This document shows, in pieces, positions 24,347-32,148 of a stretch of DNA of 36,147 bases. The DNA lies in NCBI GenBank assembly GCA_016873715.1, contig VGWF01000038.1, positions 1 to 36,147 of the forward strand. The letters are read 5' to 3'. Origin of the DNA: Lentisphaerota bacterium. GTDB taxonomy: Bacteria > Verrucomicrobiota > Kiritimatiellia > PWTM01. Both the position numbers and the translations under genes were made by a program. Under the pieces are notes generated by a model. It saw only the letters and a list, made by a program, of their open reading frames with translations, was not told the origin of the DNA and made no database searches. The first letter of the stretch is position 1. Every line of letters starts with the position of its first letter.

Positions 24347-24813
24347 AGCCGCGCCCCGGTCGCGCGGGGTTCACGGTGGTCGAGCTCCTGGCCACCGTCG
24401 TCACGGCGGGCATCCTGGCCGTGGCGATGGGGTCCATCCTGTATTTCTCCTTCACCGCCCTCCGCCGGAACAACGAACGGATCACGCTCCAGCGCGACGC
24501 CACGTTCGCCTTCGACATGATCGCCCGCACCGCCCAGGGCGCCTCGCCGGCCGAGATCACCCTGGCGACGAAGTCGGTCACCTTCGGCACCAATGCGTTC
24601 CGCACGAAGCGGATCCGGTTCTTCGACAACAACACCGGCGACCTCGTCTACGATCCCGACATCGCCATCGGCGGCAACGAGCAGGTCATCGTCAACGACC
24701 GGCTCAGTTCGTTCGGCGTCACGATGGTCGGCAGCCGGCTCGTCATCCAGATGGTGGTTTCGTACAGCACCGAGAATCTCACCTACTCCAATTCGGTCAC
24801 GATGAGGAATTGA
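24343..24813 (+). CDS. Pseudopilin/minor pilin (PilW- or GspJ-like)
   Basis: A 156-residue prepilin-like protein: leader MKPRPGRAG, cleavage before FTVVELLATVVTAGILAVAM, with Glu5. The following RNNERITLQRDATFAFDMIA is typical of the long helix of PilW/GspJ-type subunits. The rest is beta-rich (KSVTFGTNAF, RIRFFDNNTGDLVYD). It overlaps the previous gene by 4 bp and is followed after 12 bp by a PilX-like gene. The order PilV-, PilW-, PilX-like is the usual one for minor pilin operons that prime the fibre tip. Confidence 0.82.
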   Translation: MKPRPGRAGFTVVELLATVVTAGILAVAMGSILYFSFTALRRNNERITLQRDATFAFDMIARTAQGASPAEITLATKSVTFGTNAFRTKRIRFFDNNTGDLVYDPDIAIGGNEQVIVNDRLSSFGVTMVGSRLVIQMVVSYSTENLTYSNSVTMRN

Positions 24814-24825
24814 CGGAGGCGCACC

Positions 24826-26217
24826 ATGAACGCGATTCGTCGTCCAGCAGAACCCGCCGGAGGCACTCCGGATTTCACGGAGGGCACGGATCCGAAGCCG
24901 GTCCGGTCCGGTCCGCCGTCTTCGATCCGTGATATCCGCGCCATCCGTGGTTCTCCACGTCCGGTCGATGGCCGGCGCGGTGCGACCCTGCCGATCGTCA
25001 TGGGGCTCGTCGTCGTTCTCACCCTCTTCGGCGCCGGGATGCTCGCCAGTGCGGGGGCGACCCGCCTCGACGCCATCCGCCGCCAGCAGTCGCTCCAGTG
25101 CTTCTGGGGCGCCGAGTCCGCCCTGGCCCTCGTCCGCCACCGTCTCTTCAACGAGCCCTCGTACCGGCAGTCCCCGACGCCCATTGTCTTCACCAGCGGC
25201 CTGATGCGGGCCGATGCCCAGGTCGTCCGTTCGGGCGACCTCTACACCGTCACCGCGCGCGGCTCCAACACCGCCAACCGCCTCGGCCGGCGGATCCAGC
25301 AGGAGTTCCAGCTCCAGCAGTTCGGCTACTGGGACGACTTCGCGCTCTTCGCCGGTGTCGGAGGCGGCGACATGGGACAGAGCGTGTCCATCTACGGCGA
25401 CGTCTTCTGCGAGGGCGATCTCCGCATGATGCAGACCGCGGCGATCTTCGAGTGCCTCTACTGCAAGGGCAGCCTCAACATGAGCCAGAGCGCTGTCGTC
25501 CACGACGAGGCCTACATCGGCGGCACCATCAGCCTCAAGAACTCGTCCACGATCGAGGGCGGATCCTATCCCTTCAGCAGCCCGGCGAATCCCTACTACA
25601 TCGTCCAGCCCACCGTGCCGGTGCTCGATTCCTCCTACTACAACTCGATGCCCCCCATCGCGGCGGTTTCCAACTCGGGATTGAACTTCGGCGCCAACAT
25701 CAACCTGGCGGGCCAGACGAAGTTCGTCCAGGGGGCCGCCTCGCTCCAGCAGGTCAAGACGCTGACGAGTTCCCCGGGCGGCGGAATCCTCGTCGTCCGG
25801 GATTCGTTCTCCCTCCAGCAGTCCTGCCAGATCGGCCCCAACGTCACCGTGATCTGTGGCGGCAACTTCGAGATGGGCCAGAGCACCCGGATTGGCACCA
25901 ATGCCCTGGTCTACTCGGGGACCCGGATCAACATGAAGCAGTCCGGGATCATCTCCTCCCGGGCCGCGTTGATCACGCCGGGAATCATCGACATGAAGCA
26001 GGCCGCCCAGGCGTCGGGCTTCCTCTACGCCGGGCAGGACCTCGACATCTCGCAGACCATCACCATCCAGGGCCTCGCCTACGCCAAGAACCGCGCGGAC
26101 CTCTCCCAGGGCGTCATGATCACGTACAACAAGAGCGTCCTTCCGTTCAACTTCCCACCGGGCATCCAGACCAACGACGCCGTCACCATGACCCCCAGGA
26201 AGTGGAGGGAGTTGTAG
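24826..26217 (+). CDS. PilX-like pilus assembly protein with beta-helix-like repeats, copy 1
   Basis: A 463-residue protein. GGAGG 6 bp before the ATG fixes the start. Residues 1-50 are an unusual Pro/Arg/Ser-rich extension encoded by a palindromic repeat. GATLPIVMGLVVVLTLFGAG (about 52-71) and RRQQSLQCFWGAESALALVR give the PilX N-terminal pattern: hydrophobic helix, no Glu5, Ala/Glu box. From about 175 on, a motif of the type M-x-Q-S/T followed by an Ile/Val strand recurs (DMGQSVSIYGD, RMMQTAAIFE, NMSQSAVVHDE, EMGQSTRIG, NMKQSGIIS, DMKQAAQAS), spaced about 18-22 residues, as in a parallel beta-helix or bactofilin-type fold. A closely similar copy follows. Role proposed: tip or adhesive minor subunit. 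Confidence 0.75.
   Translation: MNAIRRPAEPAGGTPDFTEGTDPKPVRSGPPSSIRDIRAIRGSPRPVDGRRGATLPIVMGLVVVLTLFGAGMLASAGATRLDAIRRQQSLQCFWGAESALALVRHRLFNEPSYRQSPTPIVFTSGLMRADAQVVRSGDLYTVTARGSNTANRLGRRIQQEFQLQQFGYWDDFALFAGVGGGDMGQSVSIYGDVFCEGDLRMMQTAAIFECLYCKGSLNMSQSAVVHDEAYIGGTISLKNSSTIEGGSYPFSSPANPYYIVQPTVPVLDSSYYNSMPPIAAVSNSGLNFGANINLAGQTKFVQGAASLQQVKTLTSSPGGGILVVRDSFSLQQSCQIGPNVTVICGGNFEMGQSTRIGTNALVYSGTRINMKQSGIISSRAALITPGIIDMKQAAQASGFLYAGQDLDISQTITIQGLAYAKNRADLSQGVMITYNKSVLPFNFPPGIQTNDAVTMTPRKWREL
24885..24951. repeat. ATCCGTG-type palindromic repeat inside a coding region
   Basis: The right half carries three 9-bp-spaced units (ATCCGTG at 24925, ATCCGCG at 24934, ATCCGTG at 24943). The left half at about 24874-24892 carries the inverse (CACGGAGGGCACGGATC), 14 of 17 bases complementary to the first right units. 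GGTCCGGTCCGGTCCG lies in the loop. It is translated in frame as residues about 14-45 of the PilX-like protein. Similar strings occur as dispersed intergenic repeats in PVC genomes, by my recollection. Confidence 0.5.
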
Positions 26218-26310
26218 GCCCCCCGGTCCCGCCATTCGGGCGCTTCTCCGGCTCATGGACCTGATCCTGCGGGCGCCCCGGAATCCGCATGGCACCCGGG
26301 ATCCAGCGAA

Positions 26311-26385
26311 CGGCCGGGCCGGCGGCCCGGCCCTGCCACGGATTTCCCGGGAGCGACGGGTAGGGCCGGGCCGCCGGCCCGGCCG
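26311..26385. repeat. REP doublet (REPIN-like) between the PilX-like genes
   Basis: A 24-bp perfect inverted repeat: left arm 26311-26334, right arm 26362-26385, spacer 27 bp. Each arm is itself a near-perfect hairpin (GGCCGGGCCG, one centre base, CGGCCCGGCC). Reading outward-in, the right arm begins GTAG (26360-26363) and the left, on the other strand, GCAG. GTAG is the 5' signature of REP units mobilised by RAYT transposases. No RAYT gene is in the window. The rest of 26218-26465 holds nothing else that I can see. Confidence 0.65.
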
Positions 26386-26465
26386 GACGGAAGGCCCGCG
26401 CGAGCGTCGTCGTCGTTGCACCGGACCGGAGAAGCGGCCCCGCCATTCCGGCCGGCGGTATCGCC

Positions 26466-26493
26466 TTGCGTTTTCCGCCCGGCCCTGTAGCCT
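26466..26493 (+). promoter_or_regulatory. Promoter of the second PilX-like gene, near-leaderless
   Basis: TTGCGT (26466-26471), 16 bp, TAGCCT (26488-26493), then CGCCTGTGGCG and the ATG at 26505. The TTGCG-TTTTCCGC opening closely resembles the pilT promoter. It would let this gene and the next lipoprotein be expressed apart from the upstream minor-pilin run. Confidence 0.45.
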
Positions 26494-26504
26494 CGCCTGT
26501 GGCG

Positions 26505-27827
26505 ATGTGCGAGACGGCGACATTCGAGGCGGGGGCTGGCCGCGGACGGCCGGGGCGCCGCAGGCCGCGGGATCGTCGCAGCCGGCGCGGGGCGACGCTT
26601 GCCCTGGTCCTGGGCTTGGTCGTGATCGTCGGGTTCCTGGGCAACGGGCTCCTGAGCTCCGCCGGAAGCTGCCGGCTCGATGCCGTCCGGCGCCAGCAGT
26701 CGCTCCAGTGCTTCTGGGGCGCGGAGTCCGCCCTGGCCCTGGCGCGGACACGGCTCTACACCGACGAGTCCTATCGCAGTTCGCCGACGGCCATCGTCCT
26801 GACGAACGGCCTCATGGTGGCCCACGCGAGCGTGTCCAGGGCGGGGAACACCTACGTTGTCTCCGCGACGGGATCCAACACCCACAGCCGGATCGACTGG
26901 CGGCTGAGGCAGGATTTCACGCTGCAGTCGCTCGGCTTCTGGGACGACTTCGCCCTGTTCGCCGGTCCCGGGGGGATCGACATGTCCCAGAGCGTGTCGG
27001 TCTACGGCGACGTCTACTGCGAGGGCGACCTGCGGATGTCGCAGTCGGCGGCGATCTTCGAGAGCCTGTACTGCCGCGGCGACCTGGAGATGAGCCACAG
27101 CGCCGCGATCTACGAGGAGGCCTACATCGGCGGCCGGATCTCCATGAGCAGGACATCGGTCGTCTACGGGGGGTCCTACCCGTTCAGCAGCCCGGCGAAT
27201 CCGTACGAGATCCTGTCGCCCACGGTGCCGACGCTCGACACGTCGTTCTACGACAGCCTGCTGAGGCTCGCGGCGTCGAGCGACTCGGGGCTCAACTTCA
27301 ACAGCAGCATCGACCTGGCCGGCCAGACCCGGTACGTCTCCGGCAATGCCTCGCTCAAGATGTCCCAGTCGATCGTCAGCCGTCCCCCGGGCGGCGTCCT
27401 CGTCGTCGCCGGGTCGTTCGACATGAAGCAGAACAGCCAGATCGGCCCCGACGTGACCGTGATCTGCGGCGACGGGTTCTCGATGGGCCAGAACACGCGG
27501 ATCGGGACGAACGCGCTGATCTACGCCGCCGGCGGCATCGACATGCGGCAGAGCGGCATCGTGGCCAACCGGGCGGCGCTCCTGACGCCCGCGACCCTCA
27601 CCATGCGGCACGCCGCGCAGGCCTCGGGGCTCGTCTACGCGGGGCGGACCCTGGACCTTTCGCAGGGCATCGTCATCGAGGGCCTGGCCTACGCCGGGTC
27701 GCGGGCCGACCTCTCGCAGAGCGTGAGGATCACCTACAACAAGACGGTGTTGCCCTGGTCGTTGCCGCCGGGCATCGCGACCAACGGCGCCGTGCAGATG
27801 CTGCCGCAGCAATGGCGGGAGATGTGA
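26505..27827 (+). CDS. PilX-like pilus assembly protein with beta-helix-like repeats, copy 2
   Basis: A 440-residue paralogue of the preceding gene with high similarity along its length, for example RRQQSLQCFWGAESALAL, FWDDFALFAGPGG, YPFSSPANPYEI and IGPDVTVICGDGFSMGQNTR. Its N-terminal extension is shorter (about 27 residues, Arg-rich) and lacks the repeat-encoded segment. The hydrophobic helix is RRGATLALVLGLVVIVGFLG. The M-x-Q-S repeats are more regular here (DMSQSVSVYGD, RMSQSAAIFE, EMSHSAAIYEE, KMSQSIVS, DMRQSGIVA, DLSQSVRIT). The ATG at 26505 is used because the TTG at 26466 lies in the -35 box; a GTG at 26499 is an alternative. A lipoprotein follows after 22 bp. Confidence 0.75.
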   Translation: MCETATFEAGAGRGRPGRRRPRDRRSRRGATLALVLGLVVIVGFLGNGLLSSAGSCRLDAVRRQQSLQCFWGAESALALARTRLYTDESYRSSPTAIVLTNGLMVAHASVSRAGNTYVVSATGSNTHSRIDWRLRQDFTLQSLGFWDDFALFAGPGGIDMSQSVSVYGDVYCEGDLRMSQSAAIFESLYCRGDLEMSHSAAIYEEAYIGGRISMSRTSVVYGGSYPFSSPANPYEILSPTVPTLDTSFYDSLLRLAASSDSGLNFNSSIDLAGQTRYVSGNASLKMSQSIVSRPPGGVLVVAGSFDMKQNSQIGPDVTVICGDGFSMGQNTRIGTNALIYAAGGIDMRQSGIVANRAALLTPATLTMRHAAQASGLVYAGRTLDLSQGIVIEGLAYAGSRADLSQSVRITYNKTVLPWSLPPGIATNGAVQMLPQQWREM

Positions 27828-27849
27828 CCGGTTCTTGGGGAGATTGAGC

Positions 27850-28596
27850 ATGAAACGGATGACGCTGGCGTGGACGTGGGCGGTCGGGATCGCGGCGGCC
27901 TGCGGCCTGTGGCTGGGCGGCGGGTGCGAGGTGGTGGATGAGTACAACAACGTGCTGTCGATCACGCCGTCCTCGACGAATGTCACGGAGGCGTCGGGCG
28001 TGGTTCTCTTCTCCGTTGCGGTCAACGGCGTGTCGAACCTGACGGTGGGCGGCTCGTCGACCAACAGCACCACGTCCGGCCCGCCCGTGATCCTCCCCAT
28101 CGTATGGTCCGTGGCGAACCCGGCCCTGGGATCCATCCAGGCGGCGGCCGGGCTGACCGCCGTGTACACGCGCAACGGACTGGCCGTCGGCAACAACTAC
28201 GTCTACGCGAGGGACTCCGGGCGTCGATACGAAAGCGTGGCGGTCGTTTCGCAGACGAACCCGGAAGAGGCCGATGAGCCCGGCTCCGGGGCCACCAATG
28301 CGCCTGCTCTGACGGGACCGGGATCCCTGGTCGTCTCGCCGGCGGCCACGGTGGTGACCAATGTGTCCGCAACCGTGACGCTCACCGTGGTCTCGGAGAC
28401 GATCAACGCCGCCTCCGGGCCGGTTCAGCTCCCGTTCATCTGGAGCGTCTCGTCCGCCGGTCTCGGCGTCATCCAGGTCTCCGGCGGCCGGACCGCCGTG
28501 TACGAGCGCAACGGCGCGGCGGTGGGGAACAACTTCATCACCGTCGTCGATTCCAGCGGCCGCTACGAGGGCACGGCCGTCATCGAGCAGCGCTGA
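27850..28596 (+). CDS. Lipoprotein with two Ig-like repeats
   Basis: A 248-residue exported protein with lipobox-like WLGGGC (Cys about residue 26). Two repeats of about 90-100 residues follow. The first runs LSITPSSTNVTEASGVVLFS to VYARDSGRRYESVAVVSQ, the second LVVSPAATVVTNVSATVTLT to TVVDSSGRYEGTAVIEQ. Each carries the block P(I/F)(V/I)WSV...LG.IQ...G.TAVY.RNG.AVGNN, so this is an internal duplication of a beta-sandwich, Ig-like unit. GGGGAGA lies 6 bp before the ATG. Sitting 22 bp after the PilX-like gene, it is probably the last gene of the pilus locus. Function is unknown; Asn/Thr-rich surfaces fit an outer-membrane or adhesive role. Confidence 0.78.
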   Translation: MKRMTLAWTWAVGIAAACGLWLGGGCEVVDEYNNVLSITPSSTNVTEASGVVLFSVAVNGVSNLTVGGSSTNSTTSGPPVILPIVWSVANPALGSIQAAAGLTAVYTRNGLAVGNNYVYARDSGRRYESVAVVSQTNPEEADEPGSGATNAPALTGPGSLVVSPAATVVTNVSATVTLTVVSETINAASGPVQLPFIWSVSSAGLGVIQVSGGRTAVYERNGAAVGNNFITVVDSSGRYEGTAVIEQR

Positions 28597-28657
28597 CCGG
28601 GGATCGCGCAACGTCCCGGTCCGCCCGGAGGCGCCGCCGGCCGGGCCCCGCGGGGTC

Positions 28658-31600
28658 TCAGCGGGCGGCGGTCCGCGGGGGCTCCTCGCACACGACGCGA
28701 AAACCGACGTTGAAGACGCGCTGCCAGGGCGGATGGGCGGTCCGGATCGAGGGACGGCACCGCACGGGCGGGTCGAAGAACGAACCGCCGCGGACGACGC
28801 GCGGGACGTCGCGCGCCTCGTCGTTGCGGCCGTCGCCGTCGGAGTAGGGGTAGGCCGCGCGGGCGCTGCGGGTCCACTCGCCGGCGTTGCCGGCCATGTC
28901 GTGAAGGCCCCACGCGTTGGCGCCGTACGAGCCGATGGCGGCGGTCACGACGGCCCCGTCGTCCCCGGCCGACTCCTGCGCGACGGCCCCGTCGAGCAGC
29001 AGGTGCTCCAGGCCCCCCGTGATCCGCGTCTTCCCGCGCAGCACGCCGGTGAACGAGGCGTCGGCGGTGTTGGCGAGGCGGGCGAAGGAGGCGGCGTCGG
29101 TCCAGCCGGCGGGCATGCGGGCGTCGGACCCGGCGCGCGCGGCGTATTCCCACTGCGCCTCGGTCGGCAGCCGGAACGTGCGGCCGGTGCGCGCGGAGAG
29201 CCACCGGCAGAACGCGGCGGCCTCGTTCCACGAGACGCGCAGGACGGGCTGGCGCGGCTCGTTGAGCGGGAGGCCGATGTCGTCGTCGACCGCGTGGCGC
29301 TTGCCGTAGTGGCCGCTGTCGTGCGCCGCGGCGAACCGGGCGAACTGCTCGTTGGAGACCTCGCAGACGCCCATGCGGAACGGCGCGACGTCGACGGCGC
29401 AGACGGGCCGCTCGTCGCCGTCGCTGCGCGGGTCGCCCATCGCAAAGCGCCCGCCGGGGATCGCGACGAGATCGAGCGTGACGCCGCCGCCGAGGTCGAC
29501 CGTCTCGCGCGGGCCCGCGAGCGCGGCCTGGCGGCGCGCGGCCTCGCCGCTTGCGAACGGCCAGCCCTCGACCGCCGGGGCGGCGACGGCGGCGGGCGGG
29601 GCGGGGGCGACGGGCGTGGCGTCGTAGGCATCGGCCTTCGGGATCGCCTCGGGATCCTCCGCGGGGCCGCCGATCCGCCCGCGCATCGCCATGCGGCGCT
29701 CGTGCATGCCGTCGGGGATCGGGAAGACCTCGCCCCAGGTGCCGTGGCACGGCGCGTTGAGGTCGATCCACGTGACGAGGCGGTCCCAGTCCTCCGCGGC
29801 GAGCCGCACGCCGTGGTGGCCGCGTTCGAGCATCTGGACGAGCGGGCTGGTGCCGGCGTGGTATTCGCCGGGGACGAGCATCGAGACCTCGTCCTCGATG
29901 CCGACGCGCCGCACGCGGGGGACGAGCGCCTCGTAGGCCGGCGTGTAGCGCAGGACGCCGCCCGTCGCCTCGCGCATCGCCGGGTGCATGCGGTCGGTGT
30001 CGAGCCTGCTGCCCGCGAGGCCCCGGTAGCCCTGCACCCGCTCCTCGCGGCGCAGATCCGGAAGGCCCGGGCGCGAGCCGTCGTGACAGCCGGCGCAGTG
30101 GCGGTCGAGCACGGGCTGCACCTCGCGGGCGAAGTCGAAGCCGCGGACCGGCCCGCGCCACGGCGTCACGTCCCGCGGCGCGCGGCGCGCGGCGGCGGCC
30201 GTGGCGGCCGGCGCGGCCTGGGGCGGCGGCTCGTGGCAGCCGGCGCACGCGACGGTCTCGCCGGGCATCGCGGTGTACCAGCTGCGCATGAGCTGCACGG
30301 CGCGGCCGTCCGCGTCGAGCGCCTGGAACGCGATCGGCGTGCACGCGGGGACGCGGAAGAACGCGGAGCCGTCCTCCTCGACCGGCACGGTGCCGACGAT
30401 CCGCATGACCTCCCACGGCCCGCCGCGGCCGACCTTGTCCGGGCCGGCCATGTTGAGGTAGCCGAAGTGGTAGGCGACGAGGCGCAGGGCCTTGATCGTG
30501 CCGCGCGGCACGCCGGCGAGGCCGGGGCCGGTGTGGACGTCCTGCAGGTAGACCTGCGCGTCGGCGCGGGCGGGGTCGATGCGCGGCGGGATCGCGGGCG
30601 GGCGCGGCCGCGACGCGAGGAGCACGGGCTCCAGCAGCGCGCGGTCCGGATCGGCGTGCAGGACGGCCAGCGTGTCGTTCGTGTCCGCGAGGCACAGCGA
30701 CCACGGCCCGCCCGGCGCGAACTGCGCGGAGACGAGCAGGTGCGCCGCGTCGAGCGGGCAGGGCGTCAGGAACTTCGGCCAGTCGTGCTGCACGAGGTTG
30801 TCGTGGACCATGCGGCGGACCGGCTGGCCCTCGCCGGAGAGGCGCCGGATGCCCTCGCCCTCCGTCCCTCCGCGGCTCGTGTCGAGGATCACGAGCTGGC
30901 CCATCCGGTGCGGGCCGTGGTAGCCGGAGAGGATGCACGCGATGCGCCCGGGCCGGCCGGGCATCTCGCGCGGGAAGTAGAGCGAGTTCGGGAACCACGA
31001 GTTGCTGCCGTAGAGGGCGCGCTGGCCGGTGCCGTCGGGGTTCATCGCCATCAGCATGCGCAGGTAGATGTGGCTGATGCCGGTGTACTCCCAGCGGTGA
31101 TAGAGGACCTGGCCGTTGGCGAGGACGGTGGGATGGAGGTCGTGGTCCTGGTCGAAACAGAGCTGCCGCAGGTTCGAGCCGTCGGCGTCGATGCGGTAGA
31201 GGTTCGACACGCGCTTGAGGCCGTGCCAGCAGGGGACCGACTGGAACGTCGCGGTGGAGCCGAAGACGATGCCGCCGTCGGGCAGGCGGCAGGCGTCGAA
31301 GCAGTGGACGTCCTCCGGTAGCGGCGAGAGGTCGCGCAGGCCGGAGCCGTCGATGCCGATCTCGCCGATGCGCCACGTCGACGGCGTCGAGCACGTGAAC
31401 AGCAGGCGCTTCGCGTCCGCGTCGAGGTCGATCTCGCCGACGTAGCCGCCGTCCGGCGGGCGGTGCAGCGTGCGCAGGGCCGGGACGCCCCCCGTCCAGG
31501 ACAGGATCGCGATGTCGTTGTCGTAGCCGTCGCGCTCGAGCGAGCTGTTGCACTCGTGGTTCGACGGGAGGCCGATCTCGCGCCCGGCCTCGCGTCCCAT

Positions 31601-32020
31601 CGAGAGGCGCTGGTCGGGGTTCCGCACGCGCTTCGCCTCGGCCTGCATGTCCTTCGGCCGGCGGCGGACGAGGAGGATCCGCGCGTCGCGCACGAGCGGG
31701 TGGTCGCGCATCGCCGTGTCGCGCAGCGCCGCCAGGTCGCCCAGCAGCGGATCGACCGCCTCCGGCTTCGCGCCCGCCGCCGCGGCGGCCTCCAGGCGGT
31801 TGCTCAGGGCCGCGAGCGCCGCCGCGTACTCCGCGCCGCGCGCGTAGCGGTCGCCGTGCTCCGCGCGCGCGTCCGCGATCGAGCGCCCCAGCGCGCCCAG
31901 CCGGTGCGCGCGCCAGATCTCGATCTCCGGCGGACGCTCCGGCACCCGCGCCGGCTCGAACGCCGCCCGGACCGTCGCGGCCGCCAGCAGGATGACGACG
32001 GCAGATACTGCGCCCTTCAT
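28658..32020 (-). CDS. HzsA-like/di-CxxCH cytochrome/SUMF1-domain fusion protein
   Basis: A 1,120-residue exported protein starting MKGAVSAVVILLAAATVRAA (signal peptide). Residues about 140-560 are TolB/WD-type propeller repeats (IDLDADAKRLLFTCS, YRIDADGSNLRQLCFDQDHD, LYFPREMPGRPGRIACILSG), resembling the middle domain of hydrazine synthase subunit alpha. Two c-type haem motifs follow, CAGCH at about 590 and about 639, then WIDLNAPCHGTWGE, the pattern seen in HzsA-related and planctomycete cytochrome proteins. Residues about 847-1115 are a SUMF1/FGE-sulfatase domain (VAIPGGRFAMGD, LPTEAQWEYAARAG, GLHDMAGNAGEWT, VVRGGSFFDP, VGFRVV). The two active-site cysteines of true formylglycine-generating enzyme are not both present near VRCRPSIR, so sulfatase activation is unlikely. 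Most likely a periplasmic redox or binding protein; hydrazine synthesis is not implied. Confidence 0.85.
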   Translation of the reverse strand: MKGAVSAVVILLAAATVRAAFEPARVPERPPEIEIWRAHRLGALGRSIADARAEHGDRYARGAEYAAALAALSNRLEAAAAAGAKPEAVDPLLGDLAALRDTAMRDHPLVRDARILLVRRRPKDMQAEAKRVRNPDQRLSMGREAGREIGLPSNHECNSSLERDGYDNDIAILSWTGGVPALRTLHRPPDGGYVGEIDLDADAKRLLFTCSTPSTWRIGEIGIDGSGLRDLSPLPEDVHCFDACRLPDGGIVFGSTATFQSVPCWHGLKRVSNLYRIDADGSNLRQLCFDQDHDLHPTVLANGQVLYHRWEYTGISHIYLRMLMAMNPDGTGQRALYGSNSWFPNSLYFPREMPGRPGRIACILSGYHGPHRMGQLVILDTSRGGTEGEGIRRLSGEGQPVRRMVHDNLVQHDWPKFLTPCPLDAAHLLVSAQFAPGGPWSLCLADTNDTLAVLHADPDRALLEPVLLASRPRPPAIPPRIDPARADAQVYLQDVHTGPGLAGVPRGTIKALRLVAYHFGYLNMAGPDKVGRGGPWEVMRIVGTVPVEEDGSAFFRVPACTPIAFQALDADGRAVQLMRSWYTAMPGETVACAGCHEPPPQAAPAATAAAARRAPRDVTPWRGPVRGFDFAREVQPVLDRHCAGCHDGSRPGLPDLRREERVQGYRGLAGSRLDTDRMHPAMREATGGVLRYTPAYEALVPRVRRVGIEDEVSMLVPGEYHAGTSPLVQMLERGHHGVRLAAEDWDRLVTWIDLNAPCHGTWGEVFPIPDGMHERRMAMRGRIGGPAEDPEAIPKADAYDATPVAPAPPAAVAAPAVEGWPFASGEAARRQAALAGPRETVDLGGGVTLDLVAIPGGRFAMGDPRSDGDERPVCAVDVAPFRMGVCEVSNEQFARFAAAHDSGHYGKRHAVDDDIGLPLNEPRQPVLRVSWNEAAAFCRWLSARTGRTFRLPTEAQWEYAARAGSDARMPAGWTDAASFARLANTADASFTGVLRGKTRITGGLEHLLLDGAVAQESAGDDGAVVTAAIGSYGANAWGLHDMAGNAGEWTRSARAAYPYSDGDGRNDEARDVPRVVRGGSFFDPPVRCRPSIRTAHPPWQRVFNVGFRVVCEEPPRTAAR

Positions 32021-32026
32021 GCGCCC

Positions 32027-32055
32027 ATTTGAACCCCGGCCCGCGAGGCGGTCAA
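32027..32055 (-). promoter_or_regulatory. Leaderless-type promoter of the HzsA-like gene
   Basis: On the minus strand TTGACC (32055-32050), 17 bp, TCAAAT (32032-32027), then GGGCGC and the ATG at 32020. The -10 box ends 6 bp before the start codon, the same spacing as at pilT. Confidence 0.45.
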
Positions 32056-32148
32056 TAGCCAACATCCACCCCCAAGGCTCGACTGTGCCCCGCGAATCAG
32101 GAATGAAAGTCGCTCCGGGGGTCTGTTGCACGGCGCCGGTGACACGGC

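Noticed and set aside
13752-28596. Locus as a type II secretion system
   Set aside because: PilT with its retraction-specific C-terminus, PilM/N/O/P order and PilV/W/X-like genes favour a type IV pilus; however, a mixed role cannot be excluded from sequence alone.
28658-29480. SUMF1 domain as a true sulfatase-activating enzyme
   Set aside because: The paired active-site cysteines are not evident, there is no sulfatase gene nearby, and the domain is fused to a cytochrome.
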